A stretch of 64,000 nucleotides of DNA from Chitinophaga sp. Cy-1792 (GCF_011752935.1 NZ_VWWO01000001.1:1674001-1738000), one strand, 5' to 3'; positions 43,635 through 53,222 are shown, counted from the stretch's first letter. Notes: generated by a model from the letters alone, not told the origin. A program made the numbers and translations.

Positions 43635-44837
43635 ATGAAAAAATGGTATTTATCAGGTCTGGTGGTGCTGATGATCGCTTGTGGCAATCAGCGTAAAGAA
43701 GAAAGCAGGGTATTGTCGCACGCTGGTGTAGATGCCTCCTGCCCTTATGTTACGAATGATAGCAAAGGAAATACAGTGATCAGCTGGGTAGAGAAAGACA
43801 GTACCGGAGATAATGGAAAAATGTTTTATGCCGTTTCTAACGGAAATGAATATACGTTTTCTGATCCGGTAGTTATTCCTTCAACAGCAGGTGTTTTTCC
43901 GCATGATGAAAATCTGCCTAAGCTGTTGTTCAAACCTGATGGAACAATCATTGCATTATTTGGTGTAGAGCAGCATGATGCCAGGAATAAGTATGCCGGT
44001 AAAGTATTGTATACACAGTCTTTTGACGGTGGAAAAAGCTGGGAGGCGCCGGTGGCGCTGGTTACAGATACAGCAGGTTATGATCAGCGATATTTTGACA
44101 TGGCTTTATTGCCCAATGGAGAAGCTGCTGCCATCTGGCTGGACAACAGGAAGAACACTAACGCAGAGGGATCTACGTTGTATTTTTCCACTACGCATGG
44201 GAAGGAGGGTTTTCAGGATGCAAAGCCGGTGGTGGAAACAGTTTGCCAGTGTTGCCGGACGAAATTGTATGTCGATAAGTCTACTAGTAATATTCATATT
44301 GTTTATAGAGATATTATCAATGATTCTATCCGTGATATGGTGCACCAGGTTTCTGCTGATGGAGGGAAAACCTTTTCTGAACCGGTACGTATCAGCGCAG
44401 ATAACTGGGTGGTGAACGGGTGTCCGCATACGGGCCCGACACTGGCAGCCAATGCAAGCGGTCTGCATTTTGCCTGGTTTACCATGGGGCATGGCAAAGG
44501 TGTATTTTATTGTCATTCCACAGATAACGGTAAGACCTATACGCAGAAGGAGTCGTTAAGCAATGTGGCAATGGCCAAACACCCGCAGCTGATTAGCGCG
44601 GCAGATGGAGATATTCATATTGTATGGGATGAACCGGTAAAAGTAGGAGACGATTATAACAGCAGGATAGGCTATGTGAGAAAATCTCCCGAAGGGAAAA
44701 CGATAGCAGACAGCCGGATTACATCAGATAGTAGTTATGCTAACTTTCCGGTGTTAGGAACCCTTAACAAAGAAGTGCTGGTAGCTTATAAACAGCGGCT
44801 TGGCGCGCATAGTGTGGTGATGTATAAGGTATTATAA
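43635..44837 (+). CDS. BNR/sialidase-like beta-propeller lipoprotein with CxCC motif
   Basis: 400 residues from the ATG at 43635, 4 bp after the TonB receptor. Lipoprotein signal with VVLMIAC at about 15. Several Asp-box-like BNR repeats are present (SFDGGKSWEAP, SADGGKTFSEP, STDNGKTYT), giving a predicted six-bladed propeller like sialidases. The sialidase Arg triad is not evident. Instead there are Cys204, Cys206 and Cys207 (VCQCCR) and Cys263/His265 (NGCPHTGP), which could form a metal or haem site. Likely a surface or periplasmic partner of the receptor. Function unknown; an automatic sialidase label would be doubtful. Confidence 0.75.
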   Translation: MKKWYLSGLVVLMIACGNQRKEESRVLSHAGVDASCPYVTNDSKGNTVISWVEKDSTGDNGKMFYAVSNGNEYTFSDPVVIPSTAGVFPHDENLPKLLFKPDGTIIALFGVEQHDARNKYAGKVLYTQSFDGGKSWEAPVALVTDTAGYDQRYFDMALLPNGEAAAIWLDNRKNTNAEGSTLYFSTTHGKEGFQDAKPVVETVCQCCRTKLYVDKSTSNIHIVYRDIINDSIRDMVHQVSADGGKTFSEPVRISADNWVVNGCPHTGPTLAANASGLHFAWFTMGHGKGVFYCHSTDNGKTYTQKESLSNVAMAKHPQLISAADGDIHIVWDEPVKVGDDYNSRIGYVRKSPEGKTIADSRITSDSSYANFPVLGTLNKEVLVAYKQRLGAHSVVMYKVL

Positions 44838-44842
44838 AAAAT

Positions 44843-44872
44843 AAAAGGTCCCGACTTAGCCGGGACCTTTTT
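44843..44872 (+). terminator. Rho-independent terminator closing the TonB operon
   Basis: An 11-bp perfect stem, AAAAGGTCCCG at 44843-44853 with its complement at 44861-44871, a 7-base spacing and a T-run. Confidence 0.9.
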
Positions 44873-44897
44873 AATACTTTGAGTGTACAACAAATAC

Positions 44898-45059
44898 TCA
44901 GCTGTAGCCAAAGGAAAAACCCTTTTGTCCAGCCCAGTCCTTCCTGGTTACCCATCGGCCATAGTTGCCTTTCTGGGAATTACCGAAGTAGAAGCGCCAT
45001 TGATCTTTCCACCTTGGATAGTATAGGCGCAGCAAATACATAGTTAGAAATGTAAGCAT
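44898..45059 (-). CDS. Small hypothetical protein, 53 residues
   Basis: An open frame of 53 codons and TGA in a gap that otherwise holds no gene; the ATG is at 45057-45059, or six codons later at 45039-45041 for a 47-residue form. The composition is unusual: five Trp, many Tyr, Phe, Gly, Arg and Lys, with the motif FYFGNSQKGNYGRW followed by KDWAGQKGFSFGYS at the end. Net charge is strongly positive. A TATATTTG element on the same strand (45167-45160) could be its -7 promoter. It lies after the SDR gene. No function can be assigned; it may be a conserved small protein or a remnant. Confidence 0.5.
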   Translation of the reverse strand: MLTFLTMYLLRLYYPRWKDQWRFYFGNSQKGNYGRWVTRKDWAGQKGFSFGYS

Positions 45060-45159
45060 AGGGATATGGTTTTCACAATAATTAACGGATAGTCAAGTTT
45101 AGGCACGGGTAACTTACATTTTCTACAACAAATAACACCGCAGAAGATATAAGTATTTT

Positions 45160-45167
45160 CAAATATA
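45160..45167 (-). promoter_or_regulatory. Candidate -7 element for the 53-residue ORF
   Basis: Minus-strand TATATTTG matches TAnnTTTG exactly, about 100 bp upstream of the small ORF. No good -33 box was found 19-21 bp further upstream. Confidence 0.3.
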
Positions 45168-45203
45168 GAATTTCATATTTAATCGTTGTATGACACTTAT
45201 GTG

Positions 45204-45959
45204 TTAATTTTTGTCTATGTAATAAGCATTTGCCTGTTGAAGCGGCGTCAGTACGAGGTCGTTGATACAAACATGCGCTGGCAGGGAGGAGCAGTAGTAG
45301 ACAACATCTGCTACGTCCTGGGCACTTAACGGGATGAAACCATCATACACGGCTTTGGCTTTATCTTCATCACCTTTGAAGCGTACCAGGGAGAATTCTG
45401 TTTCTGCGGCACCCGGGTGAATAGCGGTAACTTTGATACGGTAAGGCAGCAGATCGATACGCATACCTTGTGAAATAGCATCTACAGCAGCTTTGGTAGC
45501 ACAGTAAACGTTGCCTTTGGCATATACATGTTTGGCGGCAGTAGAGCCGATGTTGATGATATGTCCTTTGGTACGGGAACGCATCCATGGTATTACCACC
45601 CTGGAAACATACAGGAGCCCTTTGACGTTGGTATCAATCATATTGTTCCAGTCATCCACACTGCCTTCGTCGATGGTGCTTAAACCTGCAGCCAGGCCTG
45701 CATTGTTGATAAGTATATCTATTGCTTTCCATTCTTCCGGGATATTTCCCAGCACCTCAAACACCTGTTTTTCGTCTCTTACATCAAATTGAAGTGGCAG
45801 TACGTTGGTGCCATATTCCTGTGCAAGCTGTGTTTGTAATTCTTCCAGTCTTTCTTTTCTGCGACCAGTGATGATAACATCATAACCTTTTGATGCGAAC
45901 GTGATAGCACAGGCCTTACCAAACCCGGCTGTAGCGCCTGTAACAAGTACAATACCCAT
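45204..45959 (-). CDS. SDR family NAD(P)-dependent oxidoreductase (YdfG-like)
   Basis: Classical short-chain dehydrogenase of 251 residues from the ATG at 45957-45959. Cofactor motif TGATAGFGKACA near residue 7, NNAG in the middle, catalytic Ser in NIGSTAAKHVYAKGNVYCATKAA and the YxxxK pair as YCATK. The C-terminal LSAQDVADVVYYCSSLP resembles YdfG-type 3-hydroxy-acid or serine dehydrogenases, which prefer NADP. The exact substrate is unknown. It stands alone with a downstream gap that holds the small ORF. Confidence 0.88.
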   Translation of the reverse strand: MGIVLVTGATAGFGKACAITFASKGYDVIITGRRKERLEELQTQLAQEYGTNVLPLQFDVRDEKQVFEVLGNIPEEWKAIDILINNAGLAAGLSTIDEGSVDDWNNMIDTNVKGLLYVSRVVIPWMRSRTKGHIINIGSTAAKHVYAKGNVYCATKAAVDAISQGMRIDLLPYRIKVTAIHPGAAETEFSLVRFKGDEDKAKAVYDGFIPLSAQDVADVVYYCSSLPAHVCINDLVLTPLQQANAYYIDKN

Positions 45960-46016
45960 GAGCAATAAATTTTAAGATAAGCTTGAGGATACAAAAGTAA
46001 TGCAAAATATACAGCC

Positions 46017-47939
46017 TCACCGGATGAGTGTGACGGTGCCTTTCTGCTGAATATTTTTCCCGTCAACGTCTGTCGCATCCAGTATCCAGATGTAGGTATC
46101 CACAGGTGCAGGTTGTCCGCCTACATTACCATCCCAGCCGGTTTTGAAGTCTGTGCTGGCGTAGAGTTCCTGTCCCCAGCGGTTGTAAATCCTGAAGTAC
46201 TTATAAGTGACCATGCCCACGGGAATAAACCTGAACCGGTCATTTACGCCATCGCCGTTAGGGGAGAAGGCATTGGGTACATATATATCGGGACCTGCCA
46301 TAAATTTCACACTGACAGAATCGTAGCCAACGCAGCCCTGTGCATTGGAGACCTGCAGATAGTAGGTGGTATCAGCATAGGAGCTCAATATAGGATTGGC
46401 TACATTGGGGTCGCTGAGTCCAATTGCCGGCGACCATTTATAGAAATCGCCACCACTTCCCTGCATGGTAAAAGGTTTCCCTTTAATCAGGATGGTGTCG
46501 TTGCCGGCAAAGGGTGTCACAGCATATATCCTTATCTGCTTTGAAACAGAGCCTTCACATCCTGTAGATGTGGCCAGGTCCAGCGTTACCACATAAGTAG
46601 AAGCTACCGGGAATACGTATGTTGTATTAGGGCCGCTTTGCGGCAGCAGTTTGGTAGTGTCGATGGTCCATTTACGGCTGGTGATTTCGCCATATTCGTA
46701 GGTAGAAAGGTCTTCAAATTTTATCTGATCTCCCTTACAGAAGCCGGTACTGGTAAAATCCATCCTCAGGCCCGGGTAATTCCTGACTTCTGCGGTTGTG
46801 CTGTCTGAACACGCAAGCGTAGGATTAACGACCAGCTTCACTTTATAAACACCGGTATCAGGATAGGTATGGTTAAAAACAGTTTTGCTGTAAGTAAGTG
46901 TATCAGTACCATCGCCGAATGTCCAGTAGTAAGAAGCAGTAAATCCGGCGTTACTGGCGTTGGACATAGGTATCGTAAAGCCAGGATCTTCTGAGCAGTT
47001 TTTCAGGGAAGATGGAATACTGGCGACTATTTTGGTGGTGCAGTCAAATATGGTCATCAGGATATCCTTGCTATGGGTACCCAGGAATTTTTTCGTTACC
47101 CTGTCGTACTCACTCACACATACCGTAACAACGTATTTACCGGGCCTGTCTGGGGTACAGGTAATCATTCCCTGGTTATCGATGGACATGGCCGGGTTGC
47201 CACCCATCGGATTACTTCCATTGTATGGCGCAATATAGTGTACGGTACTATTATATGGTGGTGGCGTGTTTTCGTTTCTTTCGCTGGTGCCGGAACCATC
47301 TGTCAGTGCGTTACAGAGGCTGTAGGTCAGACTATCCCCATCTTCATCATAAGCTGCGTAACTCACTTTAAACGGCATCGCGTTACAGATAACGATGGCG
47401 GTATCTTTATTAAAGTAGGCGCTATTGTTATTGGGTCTGGTTTCTGTACCAGGGATAACGGTAAAGTAGGTAGATCCTTCATGTTCGGAGTCGAGGATAT
47501 TGGCGAGTTTTTCTCCACGACAACAGCGTTGTGAAGAAACATAATATCCGCCGGCGACAGGAGGAAGTTCAATGGTAGCCTGGTAGAAAGCGACTTCCAG
47601 GTGTTGTGCCTGCGGGGCCAGGCAAGGATTTTTTAATGTATCTATCAGTGGTTTGACAGATGTAATATAGAGATAGATAGAGCTGAGTACACGTGTGCCA
47701 TTGGCTGAATAAACGTTTGCCACCGATGGGTTCTCAAACTGGTCTATACAGCCCTGGCGGTCGCCGCAGGTGAAATCAGCGTCGCGGTAAAGTTTGAGTG
47801 TAATCTGATAACGGTAGCGGAGGTTATCTGCACTCATTCCTATCGTCCTGTAATATATTTCGCCACCAATGATGTGGTAAGCAGCTGCATCGAGGTATAA
47901 CAAACAGCAGCTAAGTACCAAAAAAATGACTCTCTTCAT
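46017..47939 (-). CDS. Secreted PKD-domain protein with T9SS type-B C-terminus
   Basis: 640 residues. Signal peptide (about 1-20), then an N-terminal domain beginning YHIIGGEIYY with conserved Cys (SSQRCCRGE). PKD-like Ig folds occupy the middle (YYWTFGDGTDT near residue 340). The C-terminal 85 residues form the gliding-motility/CHU-C type-B sorting domain, with YVPNAFSPNGDGVND, RIYNRWGQELY and a terminal KGTVTLIR. It is therefore predicted to be exported by the type IX system (SprA pore at 31.9 kb) to the surface. It is a shorter paralogue of the next gene, in tandem with it 62 bp apart. Confidence 0.9.
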   Translation of the reverse strand: MKRVIFLVLSCCLLYLDAAAYHIIGGEIYYRTIGMSADNLRYRYQITLKLYRDADFTCGDRQGCIDQFENPSVANVYSANGTRVLSSIYLYITSVKPLIDTLKNPCLAPQAQHLEVAFYQATIELPPVAGGYYVSSQRCCRGEKLANILDSEHEGSTYFTVIPGTETRPNNNSAYFNKDTAIVICNAMPFKVSYAAYDEDGDSLTYSLCNALTDGSGTSERNENTPPPYNSTVHYIAPYNGSNPMGGNPAMSIDNQGMITCTPDRPGKYVVTVCVSEYDRVTKKFLGTHSKDILMTIFDCTTKIVASIPSSLKNCSEDPGFTIPMSNASNAGFTASYYWTFGDGTDTLTYSKTVFNHTYPDTGVYKVKLVVNPTLACSDSTTAEVRNYPGLRMDFTSTGFCKGDQIKFEDLSTYEYGEITSRKWTIDTTKLLPQSGPNTTYVFPVASTYVVTLDLATSTGCEGSVSKQIRIYAVTPFAGNDTILIKGKPFTMQGSGGDFYKWSPAIGLSDPNVANPILSSYADTTYYLQVSNAQGCVGYDSVSVKFMAGPDIYVPNAFSPNGDGVNDRFRFIPVGMVTYKYFRIYNRWGQELYASTDFKTGWDGNVGGQPAPVDTYIWILDATDVDGKNIQQKGTVTLIR

Positions 47940-48001
47940 ATGGGGGGTACTGCTCTATTAATTTAACAAAAAACAGGCAGTTCCGGTTCATTTGAATGTC
48001 A

Positions 48002-50638
48002 TTATCGTACTAGCGTCACCGTTCCTTTCTCGCTGATGGTATTTTGATTAATGTCGAGACCTTCCACGATCCAGACGTATGTTCCGACCGCAGCAGGGGC
48101 ACCGTTTACTGTCCCATCCCAGCCTTTCAAATATGCTGTAGATGAATACATTAGCTTACCCCACCTGTCGTATACACGGAAATAGTTCATTTTGACAATG
48201 CCAACAGGCAGCGGTCTGAAAATATCATTTAATCCGTCGCCGTTGGGAGAGAAAGCATTAGGTATATAAATATCCGGCCCTGCGATGAATCTTACGAGAA
48301 TATCATCAGTGCCACTGCAGCCTTCCTGCGTATAGGCTGTTACGGTATATCGTATGTCTTTATTATTGGTGGTAGTGGGGTCAGGAATGTTGAGATTATT
48401 CAAACCGGTGGAAGGTGTCCAGGTATATCTTATACCACCGGTGGCATGTAACTGGAATGGCTGTCCCAGGATAACGATGGTATCATTTCCTGCGAAAGCC
48501 TTTACCGGTGGCACTACATCTACTTTTGCCGTTGCCGTCGTGGCCTTAGGGCATCCCAGTGTATCCGTTACCTTTACTGTAAACAGGGTGGTATCTGTAG
48601 GTTTGGCCCATGTGATGGCCGCTTTCGGACTATCAATATAAAAGCTCGGCGTCCATCGGTAGTAGGCGCCACCACCAGCCCTCAGTAAAACCCTTGAGCC
48701 GCTGCAGATGCTCGTATCCGGTACAGCCGTGGCCTTGGGCGGATCTACCACTTTAAACGTGACAGTATCCTTTGTAGAACAGGTTCCTAATTCCGCCAGC
48801 AGTTCATATTTATGCGTTGGAGGAGGTGGTGTTACGGAAATGGATAAGCCTTTTCCAATTACTGTATTATTGCCGAGGTCCTGCCAGGTATACTGGTAAG
48901 CACCATCTGTAATACCATATAAGGTTATTTCATCACCTGTGCAGACCGTACTGTCCACCATGGTGGTTACCATCAGGGTATCTCTTCTATCAATAAAAAC
49001 AGACTTTGTATTGGTACACTGCTGGTCGTCGGTGAAGGTAACGGTATAGGTGGTGTCCTTTGGCGGAAAGATAGTTGGAGTGGGTGTATTTGGATTTATA
49101 ATATTATAATCATCCGGTTTCCAGGAGAAAGTCCCCCGGGAAGGGCTTGTAGCCCATAACTGGAGCCGGTCTTTTGCACAGTACAAGGTATCGGCGGTGG
49201 CAAAAACCGGTGGTTTGTCATATAAGGTGATGCTGGCTGTATCATATTGCTCACAGCCATTCGTTGTACGATTGTACATAATTACCTGGTAGGTGCCAGG
49301 TGCTTTATACTGGAAGGTCGGATTGGCTTTATTGGAGGTGTCCCCGGGCACGCCGGTACCGAAATCCCATTTGTAATAGGCGAATATCCCTACATCAGTG
49401 GTACTTTTATCTGTAAATGTAACAGGTCGTTGTGCACAGCTGCCGTCGTAACTGAAGTCGGTTATTAATTTCGGAAAAACGTATACATCTGTGGTGGCAC
49501 TGTCGCCACAGCTGCTTGCTTTATCTACCCAGAGTTTAGCCTTGTATAGTCCCTGTTTGGTGTAGGTATGCGGATAAGGGTCGGTGCTGTTAGTGACATA
49601 GAGCGGGGTACCGTCGCCAAAATCCCAGGTATATGTTTTTCCCAGTGTGCTGTAATTGAGGAAGGTAATCGTATAGCCTTTACAGTCGGAGTATTTATCT
49701 GGCATTGCAGCAACCACCTGTTTCATGCAGGTAGTTACATTAATATGAAAATCCTTTCTCAGCGTACCTATGAGCACACCGCTCCGGTATTCATTTACGC
49801 AAACGGTCACTACATATTTGCCTGGATTGGGTGCAATGCCGGAGATAATTCCTGTATTGGGATCGATCGTTACATTAGGCCCTAGTGGCGATGAGCCGGA
49901 ATAGGGAGAAACGTATTGCACAAAATCATATGGTGGTGCTACCGCGGGGGCAGGGATTCCAACGCGGCCATCTGTGGTAGATCCACCCTTGTAGGCATCG
50001 CAGAAAGAATAATGGAGCTCATCTTTATCAGGATCTGTGGCGGAGAAATCGTAGGTGAATTTTTTATCTGCACAAACCAGTGTTGCTTCTTCTTTATTGA
50101 AAACAGGACTGGAATTACCAAGTTTGCCGTTGTTGGTGCCTGGCAGCTCCGTAAAATAAGTGGCGCCTGTACCATAGTTGTTGGGTGACCCTGCAATGGG
50201 GTCAGATATAATATTTACCATGAAATTATCACGACAGCAGCTCTGAAAGGCAACGGTATAGCCGTTATTGTTTACAGGTACAGTAACATCTGTTTCGAAG
50301 GATGCTACCTGAAAGCATACCGGTGGAGGGTTCACAATACATGGATCAAACTGTGTCAGGTTTTTCTCCTGAAAATGGCTGCTATCTACCTGGATCTTTC
50401 TGAAGGCCTGATTATTGTCTTTATTAAAAACCATCAGGTAAACGGTGCGGGGCATTTCCGCGATATTACTTCCATGATCACAAACACGGTATAACCGCAT
50501 GGTTACATGATAGGTGTAATCGCCATTCGCTTCTTTTTGCAGGAATTTGTAATAGACTTGTCCTCCTATTATATGCTTTGCATGCACGGCAACCGTGCTG
50601 CACATCACACATATGAGGATGAACAGGAGTTTTTTCAC
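48002..50638 (-). CDS. Secreted multi-PKD protein with T9SS type-B C-terminus
   Basis: 878 residues from a GTG start at 50636-50638. Signal peptide (about 1-20), N-domain KHIIGGQVYYKF with FQSCCRDNFM, then several PKD or Ig-like modules (YTWDFGDGTPLY, YYKWDFGTGVPG and more) and the C-terminal type-B sorting domain, IYIPNAFSPNGDGLND to EKGTVTLVR. Both ends closely match the downstream paralogue, while the middle is longer, so the pair looks like a tandem duplication with module gain or loss. Likely surface adhesin or structural protein; the ligand is unknown. Confidence 0.9.
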   Translation of the reverse strand: MKKLLFILICVMCSTVAVHAKHIIGGQVYYKFLQKEANGDYTYHVTMRLYRVCDHGSNIAEMPRTVYLMVFNKDNNQAFRKIQVDSSHFQEKNLTQFDPCIVNPPPVCFQVASFETDVTVPVNNNGYTVAFQSCCRDNFMVNIISDPIAGSPNNYGTGATYFTELPGTNNGKLGNSSPVFNKEEATLVCADKKFTYDFSATDPDKDELHYSFCDAYKGGSTTDGRVGIPAPAVAPPYDFVQYVSPYSGSSPLGPNVTIDPNTGIISGIAPNPGKYVVTVCVNEYRSGVLIGTLRKDFHINVTTCMKQVVAAMPDKYSDCKGYTITFLNYSTLGKTYTWDFGDGTPLYVTNSTDPYPHTYTKQGLYKAKLWVDKASSCGDSATTDVYVFPKLITDFSYDGSCAQRPVTFTDKSTTDVGIFAYYKWDFGTGVPGDTSNKANPTFQYKAPGTYQVIMYNRTTNGCEQYDTASITLYDKPPVFATADTLYCAKDRLQLWATSPSRGTFSWKPDDYNIINPNTPTPTIFPPKDTTYTVTFTDDQQCTNTKSVFIDRRDTLMVTTMVDSTVCTGDEITLYGITDGAYQYTWQDLGNNTVIGKGLSISVTPPPPTHKYELLAELGTCSTKDTVTFKVVDPPKATAVPDTSICSGSRVLLRAGGGAYYRWTPSFYIDSPKAAITWAKPTDTTLFTVKVTDTLGCPKATTATAKVDVVPPVKAFAGNDTIVILGQPFQLHATGGIRYTWTPSTGLNNLNIPDPTTTNNKDIRYTVTAYTQEGCSGTDDILVRFIAGPDIYIPNAFSPNGDGLNDIFRPLPVGIVKMNYFRVYDRWGKLMYSSTAYLKGWDGTVNGAPAAVGTYVWIVEGLDINQNTISEKGTVTLVR

Positions 50639-50671
50639 AACAAGAAAATGTTTGTCCGGCTTTAAAGTGGG

Positions 50672-51463
50672 TTAAAGCTGGCAGAATGAAACAAATTGGT
50701 TCAGTAACAAATTACTGGCCTCAATTTTTTCCCACATGCCCATATGGCCAACATCTTCAAAGATATAAACGCTGGAGGTTTTAGGGAGCATCACCTGCTG
50801 TATTACATTGGCAGGAGATACCGCGTTATCATCTTTCCCAATCACAAACAGCACGGGAGTTGTAACTGAAGACAATAATCCGGTAAGATCGGGTCTGTTC
50901 ATCATTGCATTGGTGTATGCAATCATTGATTCGGCTGGACACTTTGCACACATAGTGATGCAATCTTCCACCAGTTTTGGTTGACGATTTTTTGTTGCCG
51001 GGCTAAACAGATTAGGGATTGTTTGCCTGGTAAATAACTCACCGCCATATTGCCCGATAAAGGCAACAGACTTCTTTCGCGTCTCTTTCTTTTCCTCAGC
51101 GTCAGCCGCAGCTGTAGAATGAAAAAGCCCCAGTCCTTTCATCACTTCAGGGTGCTGTTGCAGCAATGCCATTGCTACATAGCCTCCCATCGAATGACCG
51201 ATAACTACCGCTTCTTTTATATTTTCTGCTAACAGTATCGAATATACGTAATCTGCCATGGCAGCAATGGTAAGCCCCTCTGTAAGTGTGGATTTACCTG
51301 TTCCTGGCAGATCCGGTATTAAGAGGCGAAAATTCGCGCTGAGCGAGTCCCGTTGTGGGTTCCAAACACTACTGTCTTCTGAAAAACCGTGGATTAAAAC
51401 TACTGTCGGGCCTTGTCCTACGTCCTGGTAGTTGCCATTTCCGTTATTGATTGTTTTCCACAT
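50672..51463 (-). CDS. Alpha/beta-fold hydrolase
   Basis: 263 residues from the ATG at 51461-51463, which overlaps the lnt stop by 20 bp (an open frame reaches 51496). Oxyanion motif LIHGFSEDSSVW, nucleophile elbow VIGHSMGGYVA (Ser near residue 89), a late Asp in VIGKDD and the catalytic His in EDVGHMGMWE, so the triad is complete. The substrate is unknown; the family covers esterases and C-C hydrolases. Translational coupling to lnt is suggested by the overlap, but the functions need not be linked. Confidence 0.88.
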   Translation of the reverse strand: MWKTINNGNGNYQDVGQGPTVVLIHGFSEDSSVWNPQRDSLSANFRLLIPDLPGTGKSTLTEGLTIAAMADYVYSILLAENIKEAVVIGHSMGGYVAMALLQQHPEVMKGLGLFHSTAAADAEEKKETRKKSVAFIGQYGGELFTRQTIPNLFSPATKNRQPKLVEDCITMCAKCPAESMIAYTNAMMNRPDLTGLLSSVTTPVLFVIGKDDNAVSPANVIQQVMLPKTSSVYIFEDVGHMGMWEKIEASNLLLNQFVSFCQL

Positions 51464-53054
51464 TGGCCCCTGGAATAAATCGTGAAAAAATAGCATGTAC
51501 CAGTAACAAGATACAAAATATTATTGCTCCCCGCGAAATCAGATCCCCATTTTTTACATAGAACGTAATATCATGTCTGGATGTTACATCTCCTTTAATA
51601 ACTGCTTCTTCCCAATAGGGTTGCGGCTGATAGATATTTCCTGCAGGGTCTACGAAGGCAGAGATACCGGTATTGGCACTTCGTGCGATCCACCTCCTGG
51701 TTTCGATGGCGCGTATCCTTGCATATTGCATATGCTGGCGATGTCCTTCCGTATTACCCCACCAGCCGTCATTAGTAATGATAACCAATAAGTTTGCATT
51801 ATCTCTGCAGTGACTGGCTACATAATTACTAAACACAGATTCGTAGCAGATCGTAGGGAATACATTGATATTAGCCGCCGGGTTGGTCAGTAACTCCACA
51901 CCAGGTGTACGGCCATAACTTCCTGATATACCGCCCATATCCAGCGCAACGCTCTTCATAAAAGCCATATATTTTACATATGGGATCAGTTCCACACCAG
52001 GTACCAGCTCATATTTATGATATACCTGAATGGCGGTGGAAGTATCTATCTGTATCGCACTGTTAAACACATCCCAACGGATACCATCGCTGGTGGTCCT
52101 GGCGATTTCCGGGATTTCGTCTGTGCTGGAATATCTTTTGGTGGTGACAGCGCCGCTGATGATTTTCGCTTGAGGGAATTTGCGGAGAAACTCTCTGATA
52201 GCGATTATTTCCGGTGTGAAATTGAGTTCACGTTCATCGGCGCCCATTGGAAACAGTGCGGTTTCAGGCCATACAATATAACGGGTATTGCTATCCGTTT
52301 TCTGTGCGGTGAGCCGAAGTAATTTTTCCACCTGCTGCATGCTGTTGCCGCCGGCAAATTTTTCATCATAGGGGTCTATGTTAGGCTGTACAATGACTAC
52401 CCCTACTTTTTCTGCCGGATTATCAGGTACTGGTTTTATAAATTGGGAGATGATAACCGGGAAGATGATCATCAGCAATGGTTTCCAGCTGAGCTTAGTA
52501 ATGATTTCCTTCCAGGAATAATCGTATACGCGTGCCCGTTTCCAGGCGCTGTAAACAAGTATGTTGGATAGCAGTACCCAGAGTGTGCCGCCGCTGGCGC
52601 CGGTAAACTCGTACCACTGTATCCATCCGGGATGCAGGGCGAAGGCATTGCCTAACACCAGCCATGGCCAGCTAAGTTCCCAGGTTTGATGGATGTATTC
52701 GAAAGTCAGCCAGAAAACGATCAGCGCAAAGTAAGTACCGATTTCGGGTAGCCTTTTGCGGCTGCTTTTATATCCCATAAAAGGGATGGTCATCAGAAAT
52801 GCATTGAAGCTATTGGCAAACATACCACTGGCAGGAACCGGCGTATTACCCACCCACCAGGTACTGCCCACATTCCATATGAGGAAGGCCAGGAAAACAA
52901 GTCTGAAATAGGCAGCTCTGTGTTTAACTTTTTCTGTTAAATAAAGCAAAGGGGTAAAAGCGATGAATATCAGTGGCGTAAATGGCATAGTAGGCCATGA
53001 AAGCCATAAAATAATCCCGGTGATAATGCTGATTAGTATGCTGCGGAGCTTCAT
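51444..53054 (-). CDS. lnt: Apolipoprotein N-acyltransferase
   Basis: Adds the third acyl chain to the N-terminal Cys of lipoproteins at the inner membrane. 536 residues. About six N-terminal membrane segments (about 5-205), then a nitrilase-like periplasmic domain with catalytic Glu in WPETALFP, Lys in YHKYELVPGVE and Cys in CYESVFSNYV, followed by a C-terminal membrane anchor (about 505-525). All three catalytic residues are present. It serves the lipoproteins encoded nearby, such as BamD and the BNR-like protein. It overlaps the hydrolase gene. Confidence 0.94.
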   Translation of the reverse strand: MKLRSILISIITGIILWLSWPTMPFTPLIFIAFTPLLYLTEKVKHRAAYFRLVFLAFLIWNVGSTWWVGNTPVPASGMFANSFNAFLMTIPFMGYKSSRKRLPEIGTYFALIVFWLTFEYIHQTWELSWPWLVLGNAFALHPGWIQWYEFTGASGGTLWVLLSNILVYSAWKRARVYDYSWKEIITKLSWKPLLMIIFPVIISQFIKPVPDNPAEKVGVVIVQPNIDPYDEKFAGGNSMQQVEKLLRLTAQKTDSNTRYIVWPETALFPMGADERELNFTPEIIAIREFLRKFPQAKIISGAVTTKRYSSTDEIPEIARTTSDGIRWDVFNSAIQIDTSTAIQVYHKYELVPGVELIPYVKYMAFMKSVALDMGGISGSYGRTPGVELLTNPAANINVFPTICYESVFSNYVASHCRDNANLLVIITNDGWWGNTEGHRQHMQYARIRAIETRRWIARSANTGISAFVDPAGNIYQPQPYWEEAVIKGDVTSRHDITFYVKNGDLISRGAIIFCILLLVHAIFSRFIPGANVENNQ

Positions 53055-53222
53055 TGTATATCAAAATAGACGGCAACGAAGATAAGCGCGTCTTACCGTA
53101 AAACAAAAAGGGGGGATCCGCGGCAATCATCTATCTGACTATATAAAAATACTTAATGTCAAATGTTGTAACTTTTTATGCGCTCAGGCGTCCTTGATTC
53201 ATAACAGAAAATTAAAAACCTT

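Noticed and set aside
43635..44837. True exo-sialidase
   Set aside because: Asp-box repeats are present, but the catalytic Arg triad and Tyr/Glu pair are not evident, and the CxCC and NGCPH motifs point elsewhere.
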